Assembly: GCA_014904985.1 (NCBI GenBank)
Contig: MU128927.1
Location: forward strand, 366,511 to 426,133
DNA from: Hydnum rufescens UP504
Lineage: Eukaryota; Basidiomycota; Agaricomycetes; Cantharellales; Hydnaceae
Direction: 5' to 3'
Length of the DNA: 59,623 nt
A model generated the notes under the pieces. It ran no database searches. It saw only the letters and a program-made list of their open reading frames with translations, and was not told where the DNA came from. Positions 1 to 11,720 of the stretch are shown in pieces. Within the stretch, counting starts at the first letter, position 1, and each line of letters begins with the position of its first letter. A program made the position numbers and the translations under genes.

Positions 1-302
1 GTTGAAGGCTCCTCATCTGACCTGTGCCAGACTTACCAGCAGCCTCCAACTCTGATTCATACTTGTACTTCATATGCAATAGAGTCGTTGTCAGGGCCAC
101 GCTGCGACGAGAGCACCAAACAAATATAAACACAGATAATTCCGGCTAAGTCCGTGTAAGTCGGCTAAGTCCGAGAGAATCCGGGCAGGAATGAGATAAC
201 GAAGATAGGAGGGGACGGAGAGCAATCCAGCAGCCCGGAAGGGACTAGGCGGAAACGAGCACAGCGGTCCTTAAGCTCGCGGAGTCAACTGGAAAATACT
301 CG

Positions 303-408
303 GACCTGTAGTCCGGAGTAACAGCGGAAATCCTGAGATTATGTAATATCGAATACGGAATACATGAAGGCTGACCTGTAGTCCAGAGTAACAGCGGAAA
401 TCCTGAGA
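303..408. repeat. Pair of 36-bp direct repeats in decayed sequence
   Basis: Two copies of a 36-bp sequence lie at 303-338 and 373-408, 70 bp apart. They differ at one base, where CCGG in the first copy is CCAG in the second. The surrounding sequence to about 1.1 kb has other short iterations (GACCGGAG-like runs near 700-740; GGAACA runs near 510-530) but no recognisable coding domain. It could be part of a retroelement LTR or leader, but I see no matching second end in the window. Confidence 0.55.
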
Positions 409-1099
409 GACCAAAGCTGGGGTCTCTGGACTTCGCTCTCAGACTACTTATACATGATGACTATACTACGGGGGAGTGATCGCTAAACTGGAGGTGGTTA
501 CAAGGGGGACAGGAACAGGAACAGGAACAGGAACTCGGCCAGGGGGTGAACCGGAAGCAATGGGAAATGAAAGGGAAATGAAAAGGAAATGAAACCAAGA
601 TAGGGTTGGACCGGAGTCAAACCGGAATCAAGCCGGAAGCAAAGTGGACTTGGGCGAGGGAAATAAGTGGAGAACCGGACTGGAGGTGGGCGGACGAGGA
701 CCGGAGTTGACCGGAGTAGACCGGAGTAGACCGGAGTTGGGGCGAACCCTGACATCACCCCCTCTTAGGCCGATCGTCCCGATTGGCGGAGGAGCAGGGA
801 TCAATGGGCTGACCAGTCCGGGAGGTCTGCAGGGGGTTCTGTTAGGAGTGGACATGTCCGGAACCCAATGGAGGAGAAGTCAATGGCGCTGATCCGTCGT
901 GGAGCTTCCGGATGGGCAAGGTGGAATTCCGTGACGACTTCCGGGCAATTAACCTAGGTTGGTCTCCGGAAGCATTGGTTCTCCGAGGGTGGGTAGCCTT
1001 TCCATTTCACAAGTACTGGAGTCAGCCTCGGAAATAGCGGGAGTTTTCAATTCGTTCAACCTCATACTCCTCCTCGCCCATCTCTCTCTTTTATTCTCA

Positions 1100-1650
1100 T
1101 GCATCCCTTGTTTTCGTTTTTAGGGTATCGACATATGCCTCAAGGTATCGGTTCTTGGGTGGTACTCAGTTCTGCAAGAAACAAGGGTGTTCCTCCGTAA
1201 TCCTCACCCGGACTGGAGCAAGGGACTGTTCAAGTGCTCAAAGTCTGTGCAGACCAAGTTCCGTTCGTACGCTGTGGATTGGGAATGGAATCCCACTCCC
1301 AGCAGTTCTGGATCCAACAGTTCCCGGGGAATTACCACATGATGCGTACATATGGCCTGAACCCGACCTGCCAGCTCCAAGATTCAAGTCAAAGAAGTCG
1401 TTCCAGCCCCCAATCCTTCACCCATTTTACCCGCAACTGGCGAAATTCTACCTGCTGACGAGCCTGTTAAGCGGCGTCATTTAGATATTCAGCTGAATCT
1501 AATAAGCAGGGGGAAAGTGTGGATACAGAAATGGAAGAGATGGTCGAGGGATTTGCCTATGATTGGTTTGGTGATGATTACCCTGGCTGTCATCACTATT
1601 TCGATTCCAGTCATTGGAATGCCTTCCTTGAGTCCTAAAATTTCTCGGCC
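1100..1650 (+). other. Coding-like fragment of unknown family
   Basis: Several short plus-strand reading frames in this stretch look protein-like without forming one gene. One runs from about 1155 to 1484. Another, about 1508-1639, reads GESVDTEMEEMVEGFAYDWF and ends in ...HWNAFLES before TAA; its acidic and aromatic composition is unlike random translation. The frames would need at least one intron or frameshift to join. I recognise no domain. It may be a transposon-associated gene remnant, since a KDZ transposon follows. The rest of 1-2363 holds no gene that I can see; 1830-2290 has a weak, diverged repetition of TTCCCAGCAC..CTCAAAGCTT-like segments. Confidence 0.25.
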
Positions 1651-2363
1651 TGGTCGTCTCCCCTCGTTTTTATTTTTTTTACTTCACCGCTATATATCAT
1701 TCTTCTCATTGCTAATCCCTTACTATTTTCGTCTAATCATCACCATTGTGTATAGTTTATTTGTAGACAATGTATACACTGTATAGTAAATATTGATATT
1801 CGGCTAACTCCGCAATGTCGCTGACTCCAATCAACACTACTACCGTTCAGTCACCAGTACCTGTGTGGTGAAGTATAGCACTGCAACGCTGTTGTAGTGT
1901 TTATTTCCCAGCACCTCAAAGCTTCCAGTCAGGAGAATCACTGTTCCCAGCACTTTGCCACCTAGCTGTCCGGTTAAACAAAACACTGTCGCGCTGCGAT
2001 ATTGTTTGTTTTCTGGCACTCTCAAGCTTTCCCTTTGGTTTTCATTGGTTGGGTGGATCACTACAACTTGTCTGTAGTGCCTGCTTGCCAATTCTTCCAA
2101 AATCCTCTCGCGCCACATTTCTGGTGGAGTTGTGGGCTGTTGCGTTGTGACAGTGCCATTTCCCAGTACGCTCAAAGCCTCGCTCTTTGTTCTCTGGGTT
2201 AAGCAACATGTTGTCATTACTTGACATTTGTTGTTTTCCCGGCCATCAAGTTGTCGTTCTCGAGGTCGTTTTAGATTCCTAAAGGGCGAGTGCGTAAAGT
2301 ATGTTGTCTTCTTATTTCGTTCTAAACTTCTCATAACTAATTTGTGTCTAGCTTCTTTCTAGA

Positions 2364-5300
2364 ATGATCAGCAATGCTATGAGAAATGCCAGGAAAAGAA
2401 GTGCATGCGGGCCTGGCTCCTCAAATGGGGCTTCTGCGGTCAGTCGGGTACGGGTTCAGAACGCCATGTCTGCCACCAATACGGGGTCAGCTGCACACGT
2501 CCCCAGTGGGCACTCAACCGGTACTCGATCTCCCTCTTTCCCAGATCTCCTTGACTCTCAGAGTCCTGTGGCATTGGATTTCGTTACTTCGGAGTACCTG
2601 GATGTTCAATACGACTCAACAGATGTCTTAATTTTGTCAAACATCCAAGTCATTGATGACCAACATTCACGACACGCTCGTTGGAGGCACGTGCAGGCAC
2701 ACCACTGGAGTACAAGTGTATTGCCCACTCTTATTCAACCATACATGAGATTCCAAAGAGAACGCTCCAGTGCTCACCAAGCTGAGAGCAAGTGTCGCTT
2801 CTGAGCAAGTTGGTTCGTCTGCAAGTGTGGCAGCCAACACCACTCACTTGAGGTGGTCTGTGTGCATATGGAACGTGTCGAGGACATTACGCTGGACATT
2901 TGCAAATGCAGACCTGCCCCGGTTCAACTTGTGCAACATGGTTTTTTCCCATGTTCTCCGGTTCGTCCTACCCTAGCAGTCAGCCTCGATATGCTAGAAT
3001 TCGTTGCCGAGCTCTTCCTCCACATTGCACCCAATGAAAGAGGTTGGGCTGCAACGCTAGTCAAGTACCTGAAGGCCCGTGGATACCACTTCGTGACTGC
3101 TGATTCGTTTCGCCATTGCTTTGCCAACGCACTTGCTCATTACCAGCAGCTTGTGAGACTCGTCGATGCAGAGGTTGAAGAATTGGTGGATCGTTCACGA
3201 GCCCTTAGTGGTGAAGATTGTGTGGCACCCCAGTTGGACGAGACTACCCCGGTCAATGGGCAAGAGTATTCAAATATGCAGGACACTGCAACCTTCCTGA
3301 GCGATCACAACGTCCCTAGTACCTATCTGCAGACACGGTGTCCCTTATGTTTTGGTAGTAATAGCTCGGAGAATGGGGATTTGAAGGTTGATGCTATTGT
3401 GTGCCTCGATGCAAACTTCCAATTGAAACGTCAGCGAGACTTGGACCGACGCGCTGGTCATCAGGGCGAGACTGGGACCCAGGATCCCTTTGTTGTGTCA
3501 CCAAGAACAATTGAGCTATCGCGGAGAGATTTGGAACTGTGGGAGGCCAAAATCCTTGACCTTCGACCCGAGAAGTCCTCAGCCTGAGCTGGGCAGAAGC
3601 GAAAAGCCAACGAGACTGTGGAAAGTGAGGCGCATGCTGTAGAGGATGAAGACAAGGTGGAGGACGATCTTAAAATGCCGAATTTGACATATACTGCATG
3701 TGGCGAGTCCTTTATTGCTGCAGATGGAGACCGTGTCAAGGCTTTGACTCAATATTTCAGTGATACTGGTGTTCTTGCCATGCTCTGCCGCCACGATATT
3801 CCCCTAGTTATTGCTAGCATGTGGACTGCTGGTGAAAAACAGTTCTACGCATGCGCTCTTCTTGATTTCCTTTTCAAGCATTTGCCTCGTTGCTGGAGAA
3901 TTGGTGTTTTGTACGATATTGGCTGCCAAATGGACCAGTCATTGAAGAAATGGAATTTCATGCCCGACTGGTCTCCATGTCTCGAGTGGGGCATCTCAAT
4001 TTTCCACGCTTATGGCCACCAGTGGACGTGCCAACTCTGGTACCATCCAAGAAAGAGCACAATTTGGGGCCTCTCAGATGGAGAAGGGTGTGAACGTTTT
4101 TGGAGTGGACTCTGCTGACTTATTCCATGCCTTAGGGTAACAGGCTATCATCGACGCCTTTTCATTCTCGATCTACAAGTGGAATGCATTGATGAAGAGA
4201 AGTGGGGGGACTTTGGAAAATGGCTGCGGGTCCGTGTTGATCAAGCTCAATCTCGGTTGGATGAGGCTAAAGAGAAGCTTGCCGAAAGTACATTTTCAAT
4301 TGAGTACCTCCTCCACCAATTCAAAGACCAATGTGCATATCATAGTAAACCTATCATGCGGCAGTCAAAAACCCAAGGGGCTCGTGCAATAGAGCACATC
4401 CTGTCCTTGCAGTCGACGTTAGAGGCACAACAAGAGAATTTACGGGAACTGATTAGCGAAGGGAATGATGTGATCCCCGAAGACTCTGCTGGTGAAGCCG
4501 TACTTGTCGAGTGGCAGGAAAGAGTTCATTCAACCAAGCTGGCTATTAGTCAACTTCAGTCCAATATCAAGAAAAGGACGGAAGGGCTGAAATTAGGGGA
4601 TCGGGTGGCGGCACGGAAGCTAGAGCAACTGAAGAAGGATAGATGGATCACAATGCAACTGAATCTTCGCATTCTTCGTGAGCAGCTTGTGCGGAAGTTA
4701 CATGCCCGCAAATTCGAACTTGCAACACTGGATCGCGCCCATTCTACATGGATATTGGACCAGAAGACAAAGGTGCATGTTGAGAAGGCAGTACACCATC
4801 GCTCATCCAGGATTGATGCAACGATGAAAAAATACAATGCGAAGATAAAGGAGATGGCAGAATATCGTCGGACATCAAGGACAATATCAAAAAGTGCATA
4901 TATTCCTCCCTTGCTTTTAAAGGAGGGTTTGTACAAGATGGATGTGGATCAGGATATATGGGAGGATGCGCGGGCTGACGTTGGAGACTTTCCTGACGGT
5001 GTTCTTCCTCAGTGGTTGGTGGATGCTTCGGTCAAAAAGGGTATTTTCATGGCACAAGAAGTGGTTAATTGTGAGCAAGAGTTGGAGAGGTGCAAGGTGG
5101 AGAGCAGTAACCTTCGAACATGGTTCTACATGGAATATTGGGTGGTCAAGAGACTAGTCAAAGAAGCGGATGATGAAGTATCATTCTTTGCACTTCGCCG
5201 ACTCCATCAATTGTATGAGTGGCTAGAACTCTGGAGGGTGAACATGATCCATGTTCCTACTCTGTCTACTGCCCCAAGCTGGGATGAGTTTCTTCCCCCT

Positions 5301-5477
5301 CCGACACTGGAACATCATGCATCATGCATACGAGTCCATGTGCCTAATGTAGATGGTGATGATGATGATGCTGTATCTTCAGATGATGATCAAGATGGAG
5401 AAGTAGAGGAAGATATAGAGACTGAGGATCTTGGATTTATCACGTTAATAGACAATGTAATAGGAGACTTTCAGTAA
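2364..5477 (+). pseudogene. KDZ-family transposase, one frame broken by three TGA codons
   Basis: This is a DNA transposase of the Kyakuja-Dileera-Zisupton (KDZ) superfamily common in Agaricomycetes. One frame runs from ATG 2364 to TAA 5475-5477 (1038 codons), interrupted only by TGA at 2802-2804, 3585-3587 and 4116-4118. In order: a basic N-terminus ending in a segment with LPTLIQPYMRFQRE; a CxC-type cysteine cluster (FVCKCG, VCVHM, ICKCRPAPVQL); the catalytic core with VCLDANFQLKR (first Asp), GVLYDIGCQMD (second Asp) and WGLSDGEGCERFWSG (Glu); then LRVTGYHRRLF, a long coiled-coil-like region and an acidic tail rich in Asp. No frameshift is needed. The third TGA sits where KDZ proteins usually have a basic residue before LIP.LR. 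All three stops can come from CGA by one C-to-T change. I found no clear terminal inverted repeats. Expected inactive unless the stops are suppressed. Confidence 0.9.
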
Positions 5478-6445
5478 TACTATAGTCTTAACCCATATTT
5501 GGTTGATAGACTGAGATTTTGCACAAGTCCCAATAAATGAGGCACTTGACAATGATTGATGTCAAAAGATTGTCAAATTGTAGGTTCCCGTTGTCAAGAT
5601 TCAGTTTTTTGATCATCACTTGACATCAACCATGATTTCAGCCATTTAGGCATACCTAAGTCATCAGCATGTCCCTCCTTTTAAGGCCCCTCTATATGGC
5701 TGACCAGGCTGAGGGGGTCAGGGGATCCTGAGCTATATACTGTACATCATGTGGATTACATAATCAAGATGAGACTGATCCAATCCCAACAGCAGAGGAC
5801 AGGTCTCAATCAGAATAGGAAAAAAAGTCCACCAGGAACAAATGAAAAAAAAGAGTGGCAGGGTTGGTTACATAAGGGATATCTGCACTGGCAGTACAAA
5901 GGAATGGAGGGTGTGCATGTGATAGGTGAAGATGGGGTGCAACAGCATCATGGGTTATGGATTACAGTCATGGGTTTGGGTTATGGGGGCAGGTCAGCCA
6001 CAATACAGTCAGGTAACTTTTTCAGGGTACAGGTATGGTTTCAGTTTCAGTTGCAGGTTAGCCACAGGGGCCATGGTTGCAGGTTACAGCTTCAATTCAA
6101 TACAGGCTATACTTTCAGATACAGTGTCATGGGGTTGAATATGAGTTTGGGTTTGGTCATGTGATGAATCCACACACATGGTGGGATTCATGGACATGAG
6201 GAGGGTGGTGCATGCAGCATGGGGACATTAGAGCCAGGGAGACAGGAACACCACTTCACTGTGGGTTAATCTCCAGGTATCACAGAGCTTAATTGGGGCC
6301 CATAGCCTGTTGGAAAAAGAAAAACCTGATAGGAGATCAGGAATTCCCAACCTATATACATCATGTGGATTATGTAATAAAAACAGGATTGATCCAATCC
6401 TCTCATACTAACAATGGCAGGCTCAAAGCTGGCACCATAGGCTCA
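5478..6445. other. Gene-free spacer with a direct repeat pair
   Basis: No coding region is recognisable. Two related segments of about 50 bp lie in the same orientation at about 5732-5788 and 6352-6402; both carry CATCATGTGGATTA followed by a variable base run and TGATCCAATCC. They could bound a small (about 0.65 kb) degenerate insertion. The sequence between them is rich in CAGGTTAC/TGGGTT-type short iterations and has almost no CpG. Confidence 0.35.
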
Positions 6446-6757
6446 CAGCAGCCACCTAAGGCAAGAGTAAAAGCCATGTATGAACAAAGCAGCCAGCTAA
6501 GGCAAGAGTACAATTCATGTATGGACAAAGCAGCCAGCTAAGGCAAGAGTACAATTCATGTATGGACAAAGCAGCCAGCTAAGGCAAGAGTACAATTCAT
6601 GTATGGACAAAGCAGCCAGCTAAGGCAAGAGTACCAGCCATGTATGGACAAAGCAGCCACCTAAGGCAAGAGTACCAGCCATGTATGGACAAAGCAGCCA
6701 CCTAAGGCAAGAGTACCAGCCATGTATGGACAAAGCAGCCACCTAAGGCAAGAGTAC
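6446..6757 (+). repeat. 41-bp tandem array, about 7.5 copies
   Basis: A 41-bp unit containing AGCCASCTAAGGCAAGAGTA recurs with exact spacing at 6450, 6491, 6532, 6573, 6614, 6655, 6696 and 6737. Copies vary by CAGC/CACC and by ACAATTCA/ACCAGCCA endings, and neighbouring copies resemble each other most, as expected for local duplication. The unit length is not a multiple of three, so it is not a protein repeat. It lies just beyond the broken 3' end of the copia relic. Confidence 0.9.
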
Positions 6758-6805
6758 AAGCTGGCATGCATGGGTGACAGCCTTTACTTGTGTGTAGTTA
6801 AACAC

Positions 6806-8582
6806 CATTCAGTCCCCTGAGTATGCAGGAACTCTGTGAATGCTGAACTTGTGTATTCGCCACCTCAGTCTGAGTGCAGCCATTTGATTTGGACACCATG
6901 CTGGGTCTTCACCCATGCTGCATAGTCCTTATAAGCACCAAAGGCTTTGTCCTTTGTGCATATGACCCAAATCTTTGAATATTGGGTGGTGTCATCTGTA
7001 AATGTGACATAATATGAGTGCCCACCCAATGAATTAATTGGCAATGGTCCCCAAACATCTGTATGGATTTCATTGCTGAAAGAAGATGCAAGTGGCACCA
7101 CCTGTTCCTTCTGAATGACTTTCCTTGTGGCCTTCCCATATTCACATGAATCACAAGTGAATTCATTTAGGTCATCAATGAGTTTGATGCCTTGAATGAC
7201 ATTATTTTTAATGAGGGAACAGATTGTGTCAATGGAAATGTGGCCCAGTCATTTATGGAGTTCAGAGAGTTTGACAGTTTCAGTTGTGGCCCAGCTGCCA
7301 TACTGGCATGCTCAACTTTGTACAGACCATTTCCACTGACTGGGATTTTGCTGATGATGGCACCCTTGGAATTCTTGATCCTACACATGTTTCCATTGAA
7401 TAGAACCTTGTGGCCTGCCTTTGTAATATGATTTATTGAGACCACCATAAGTCCCATTTTGGGGGCATGCAGAGCATCATGTAGAATAACTGGGGTGAAT
7501 TTTCCAGCATTCAGGACTTGTATCTTTAAATCACCAGTACTGACAGCATAGAAAATCCATTTGTTGGCTGCCATGATCAGTTGAGGATCAATAGAATGGT
7601 AGTTGATAAACAACTCTTTGTAGGGCAACATGTGTCTTGTTGCCCCCAAATCGTATAGTTTGGCATAAGTGAGGAAATTCAGTTGATCATTCAGCATGGC
7701 CCCAATGCCTGCATTGGGCTTGGCAGCCTCAATTATTGCCCATGCTTCGACATCAGCATGCTCTGTGGCCGCCGATGTGCTCTCTTTAGCACCCGTATTA
7801 GAACCTGAGGAGCCCTGAGGCCTCTGTCCTTCCTTTCCTCCCCCCTTTGCCCAACAGTCTGCCTTAATGTGGCCCTTCTGATGACAATTGAAACACTCGA
7901 TGTTCCTCCTGCCCTTCTTCTGCCTGTCAGCAGAGAAGGCCTCATCAGTACTTGATTTCCCTTTTCCCTTTTTCAGGGATCATCAGTCATATTCATCTGT
8001 CATGAGCTGAATAATGAGGGCTGACATAACCATTTTCTCACTGAGATCAGCAGCTGCTGTGATGGAATTCATCATGTTGTCATACACCTCAGGGAGAGAT
8101 CCCAACAATACATTGGCATATTCTTCATCTGAAATGGTGGCCCTCATAGACACCAATTGCTCCTTGAGAGCACCAAGTTTATCAAAATGTACCTGGACAT
8201 CATCATCAGTGCTGCACCAAGTATTCTGTAGCTGTTTCTGTCGATCAACCAGAATTAATTTCAAGCATCCTTTGTATAGGGCCTGAAGTTGCTCCCAGAC
8301 CTCCTTGGCCTTGAGCCCAGCCTTAATCTGGCTGAACACTGTGTTGGGGACCAAGCCAGTGACAAGCTGCTTCACCATGGCCTTGTCCCTCTTCCATTGT
8401 GCCTCCAGCACAAGTCCATCGACCATCCTGGCCACAGAATAGTCCAACATAATTGTGTTGCTTGTAAGGTGCTCAAGCAGCCCCTTTGCATCCAGGGCCC
8501 ACATAATCCGGTTGCAGTATGTGACCCAATTGGCTCCACCAGCTACCAACTTTGTTACCCTAATCTTAAATTCATTGCTCAT
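6806..8582 (-). pseudogene. Ty1/copia gag-protease-integrase relic
   Basis: Copia-type retrotransposon polyprotein on the minus strand, starting at ATG 8582. In order: a UBN2-type Gag domain (8582-7986); a CCHC zinc knuckle near 7896-7855 (CFNCHQKGHIKADC); a protease motif LYDLGATRHM, where the usual DSGA is DLGA, so the protease looks dead; a GAG-pre-integrase segment with LGHIS; and an integrase core with TDVWGP, YYVTFTDD and HSD-stop-GGEYTSS. Gag to protease is one frame interrupted only by a double TGA (7985-7980). A frameshift near 7260 leads into the integrase frame, which has TGA at 7251-7249 and 6867-6865. The last falls at the near-invariant Arg of SDRGGEY. Reverse transcriptase and RNase H are absent; the element is cut off where the tandem array begins. 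Confidence 0.88.
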
Positions 8583-8864
8583 GGTTCTTGTCAGTGTTGT
8601 AGGAAAGGTTTAAAAAAGGTAATGGTTTTCTAGGAGAGCAGCAATGGGCCCATAACCTTGCGGATATGTGAAACCTAAAGACTCCAGGAACCGACAACAA
8701 GGGAAAATACAGGAGTTACAAGTAGAAACACAGAGATGTACTAAAGAGAATACAGGACAAATTATGTTAGTGGTCCATGGGTGCAGGAAACTGCTCATGG
8801 ACCTAGGAGATGTCCACCAAATGCAGCAGATGCACTTGAATCCAATGTGATTACCAAATAGGGG
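8583..8864 (-). other. Possible copia leader and LTR remnant
   Basis: This 280-bp stretch lies upstream of the copia gag start. Read on the minus strand it ends with GGTTATGGGCCC about 60 bp before the gag ATG, preceded by a T-rich segment of the sort found in fungal copia LTRs. No second LTR is present, since the 3' part of the element is missing, so LTR borders cannot be confirmed. Confidence 0.3.
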
Positions 8865-9201
8865 TTGCCCCCTCTAAAACTGTCCTTCAGCCCATTGGAC
8901 CCCAACTCCAACACCATCCTCAAGCTTGGAGACCCAGTATCATACAACAACCTCAAGAAAATGAAGGATCACCCATGGTTTGAACACCAACTTAATATGT
9001 GTGTGTTTAAAGCATGCATTCTTGCCAAGGCATGCCAGAGGAATTTTGAGGCACATAATCTCACTGGTGCTTTCAGGAGCAAAGCATTAGGCAAGTTATT
9101 CATAGTTGGAGTTTAACTTGTATTATATTGTATTAACATTATTATCCTTGATGATAGATCACAGTACTGTGGAACACATGAATAAAGCATTGAAATGGCA
9201 G
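8865..9201 (+). pseudogene. Second KDZ relic, left part
   Basis: Fragment of the region between catalytic core and C-terminus of a KDZ transposase. Residues such as DHPWFEHQLNMCVFKACILA and QRNFEAHNL match the coiled, basic segment of that family. A 67-nt segment at 9091-9157 starts GCAAGT and ends AG; removing it as a GC-AG intron joins ...SKAL to DHSTVEHMNKALKWQ in frame. The relic is then interrupted at 9202 by the pogo transposon and resumes at 12181. It has hardly any CpG, unlike the pogo insert. The first KDZ copy (2364-5477) is too different to be its direct duplicate. Confidence 0.7.
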
Positions 9202-9203
9202 TA

Positions 9204-9230
9204 CAGTCTTTGACCGGTCCTTGAGCCAGA
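9204..9230 (+). repeat. Left terminal inverted repeat of the pogo element
   Basis: 27 bp beginning CAGTCTTTGACCGG. It is the exact reverse complement of 12152-12178 and directly follows the TA at 9202-9203. Confidence 0.95.
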
Positions 9231-9394
9231 TTTCAAGATTGGGCATTGGAGAGGGCAAATTGGCATATATTTTCTCACAATTTTTTTCAGTGTGTAGTGT
9301 AGTGTCTTATACTGCAGTGTGTGCAGTAGTATTGTAATTAGGCTAAAAATGAGTGAGAAGGGGGATTATTACTAGGTAGGGTTGATTTCGGGGA

Positions 9395-11720
9395 TTACCG
9401 GTCGCTGAGCCACTCGTTTCCAACGTTATCCTCATGTTCACTAGCCCGGCTCTCGGCCTCGGAGCCCGATTCCTCATCTCTTTCATCACTGTCCACCCCT
9501 CCATCATCATCTTGGCCCACTCCCACCCCCTTGTCTTGGTCAAATTGGGCGAAGATATCCTTGCGCAGCATCATTGTGGGCTTTGGGGGCAGACGGGCAC
9601 CGGCACTGCGACATTGGGCACATGTGGCCTTCCATTCCCTGTCTAGCCGTTCGTTCTCCATCTTTGCCTGCTCCCATGCTGTGGCACGCTCCTTCCGGTG
9701 AGCATCTGCTTTGGCATTCTGGTGCTTTGCTATGTGATGCTTCTTGGCTCTAGCAACCCTCGCGGCACTCGCTTGCTCCTGTCTTGTATCGGCCGCCCTA
9801 ATTTCATCGCGCAGAGCAGGATCGGTTAAGATCTGGCTCTTACCATTAGCTTTAATGCGCATATGGTTGGCTCCTTTTTTGTTCTCCTTGTGAGCAAGCT
9901 GATGGCGAGTACGGTCTAGGTGCATCCCGGCGAGAGTAAGCTGGGCATTTCCCACATCCACGGCTGTGCGATATGCAGCTAATTGTTCCTTCGCACCATG
10001 AAGGTAGGAGCGAAGGACCTCATTTTCCTCCAGGACCTCCTCCCTCGTTCGAGTCTCTGGTGGAGGAGGAGGAGAATTTCCACGGCTCCAGTTAATAGTG
10101 ACAGGTATGGGATGTTTTTGATATATCCAAGGAGGTAGTGCGGATGTTGATTTCAACGGTGATGAGCTGAACAGGAAATGAGCAGAGGAGTTTAAAAATG
10201 AGTCTTTCAGTCTTTCCGGAGTTGATGGTAGCAATAGAGCAGGATCCAGGTCCATAGGTTGTAGTGATGGGCCCGCCATAGTATCTTGGATTGTGGGAGG
10301 TGATGGGAGTGATGGTGAGTGGGTTTCTTGGGTGGCGGAGGCACTACTGACATCATTGTGGAGCTGCCCGTAGGTTCTGAGTAGGCGCTTGACTGGGGAT
10401 GGGGGATCAATGGGCATTGATCCAGTGGCTGCTAGCTCGACACTCGGAGCCATTTGTTGCACCGTGATCACTTGCGGGTCAAAGGGAACAATGCCGGTCT
10501 TTCGAAAGGAGGCAAGAATGTTGTCGTGGGTAAAGGCTTTGATATGAGCGGCTCCGTAGACTTTTAGGAACGTCTGCTTCGTGACCTTGAACCCCGTGGT
10601 TGTCTCATAGTCGTGTACTTCATCTGCCCATGCACGCTTTGCAACAGAGAAGACCACGACATCCAGGGGTTGAAGAGCATGTGTCGAATGTGATGGGAAG
10701 CACACAACCACAATCCTGTGGTCATCAGCATAGTCAATAAACTTGATTGACTCGTGTGTGCTGTGTCCATCAAGTAGCAAGAGACGGTATTCGCCTTCCT
10801 CCAACTTGTCTCGTGTTTTCTCATCAAAAAATCGCAACCAGTCCACTGCTATTTCACTGTCGGTCCATCCCTTAGAGGAGCGGCAATATCTGGATGAATA
10901 TCTAGCTATCAGTGACACGAAGAATGGGTAATTATTATACACACGTGGCTTCAATAGGATTTTCCTGTTCCCAGTCCTTCATGAAGTACTCCCCCTTGAA
11001 GATGACTACAGGTGGGACTGAGGTACCATCTGCACATATTGTCGCAAGTACAGTGACATTTTCCTTGTCACCACTGCATCGCTTTTTCTGACACTTTGAT
11101 CCCTTATGACCGATGACACGTCCCTTGCCCGGTGGCCCAAATGGATAGCCGCTCTCGTCGAAATTGTAAATATTACAGTTGCGAAATTGGTATTTGTTTA
11201 GGGCCCCTCCAAGCATATCATAGTAGTGCCTCGTGTTTTCAGGGTTTAGGGCTGCAGCACGGACGGTGTCAAGGCCTGAGCTCCATAGTGATGTGAGTCG
11301 GTCACTGTGCTTGGCGACAAACCGACGAGCCCAGTTCTTCCCAAGCTCGGTGAGGGAGGGATTTCGTTTTTTAGCAATCTCGAGTGCATATGTGGCAATC
11401 TTTTCATGAGTCAAAGGAAAACCACGATCAGCCATCTTGAGGATGAAGTCAATAAGTACTTCACTCTCATCTGGATTGAGGTGACTCTTGTCCGCATTCG
11501 CCTTGCTTGTTGTTTTCCCCCCTTCAAGATGTTGCTTAAGGGTGCTCCTGTCCACCCCAAGTTTCTTTGCCATGTTGCGGATACTGGGGACACTGCCTCC
11601 ATCAAGGTGGGCTTGCTCGGCTGCTGCATGATATGCATCCACTGCATGACTATGCTTTTCATCATGCATACAAGTGGCAACACGGGCTTTTTGTTCTTCA
11701 GATAGTGCATGTTTTGTCAT
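9395..11720 (-). CDS. Pogo-type transposase, two exons, apparently intact
   Basis: Two exons, 11720-10945 and 10889-9395, give 756 residues. The 55-nt intron (10944-10890) starts GTGTGT, has CACTGAT as a likely branch site and ends CCAG; splicing yields ENPIEATYCRSSKGWTD, which matches family spacing. N-terminus: a psq-like helix-turn-helix (GSVPSIRNMAKKLGVDRSTL, about residues 42-61), then a CENP-B-like DNA-binding region. Catalytic residues: Asp188 (YNFDESGYPFG), Asp299 (LLLLDGHSTHES) and Asp335 (HALQPLDV), a DD35D triad. The C-terminal 300 residues are Ser/Pro-rich and then strongly basic and coiled (AKKHHIAKHQNAKADAHRK). There is no internal stop or frameshift, unlike every other transposase here. 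It should bind the terminal repeats and move the element by cut and paste; activity is inferred. Confidence 0.88.

Noticed and set aside
6446..6757. CRISPR array
   Set aside because: The 41-bp units are head-to-tail with no unique spacers, and the genome is eukaryotic.
8583..8850. Confirmed copia LTR
   Set aside because: Only one end of the element survives, so there is no second LTR or target duplication to define borders.
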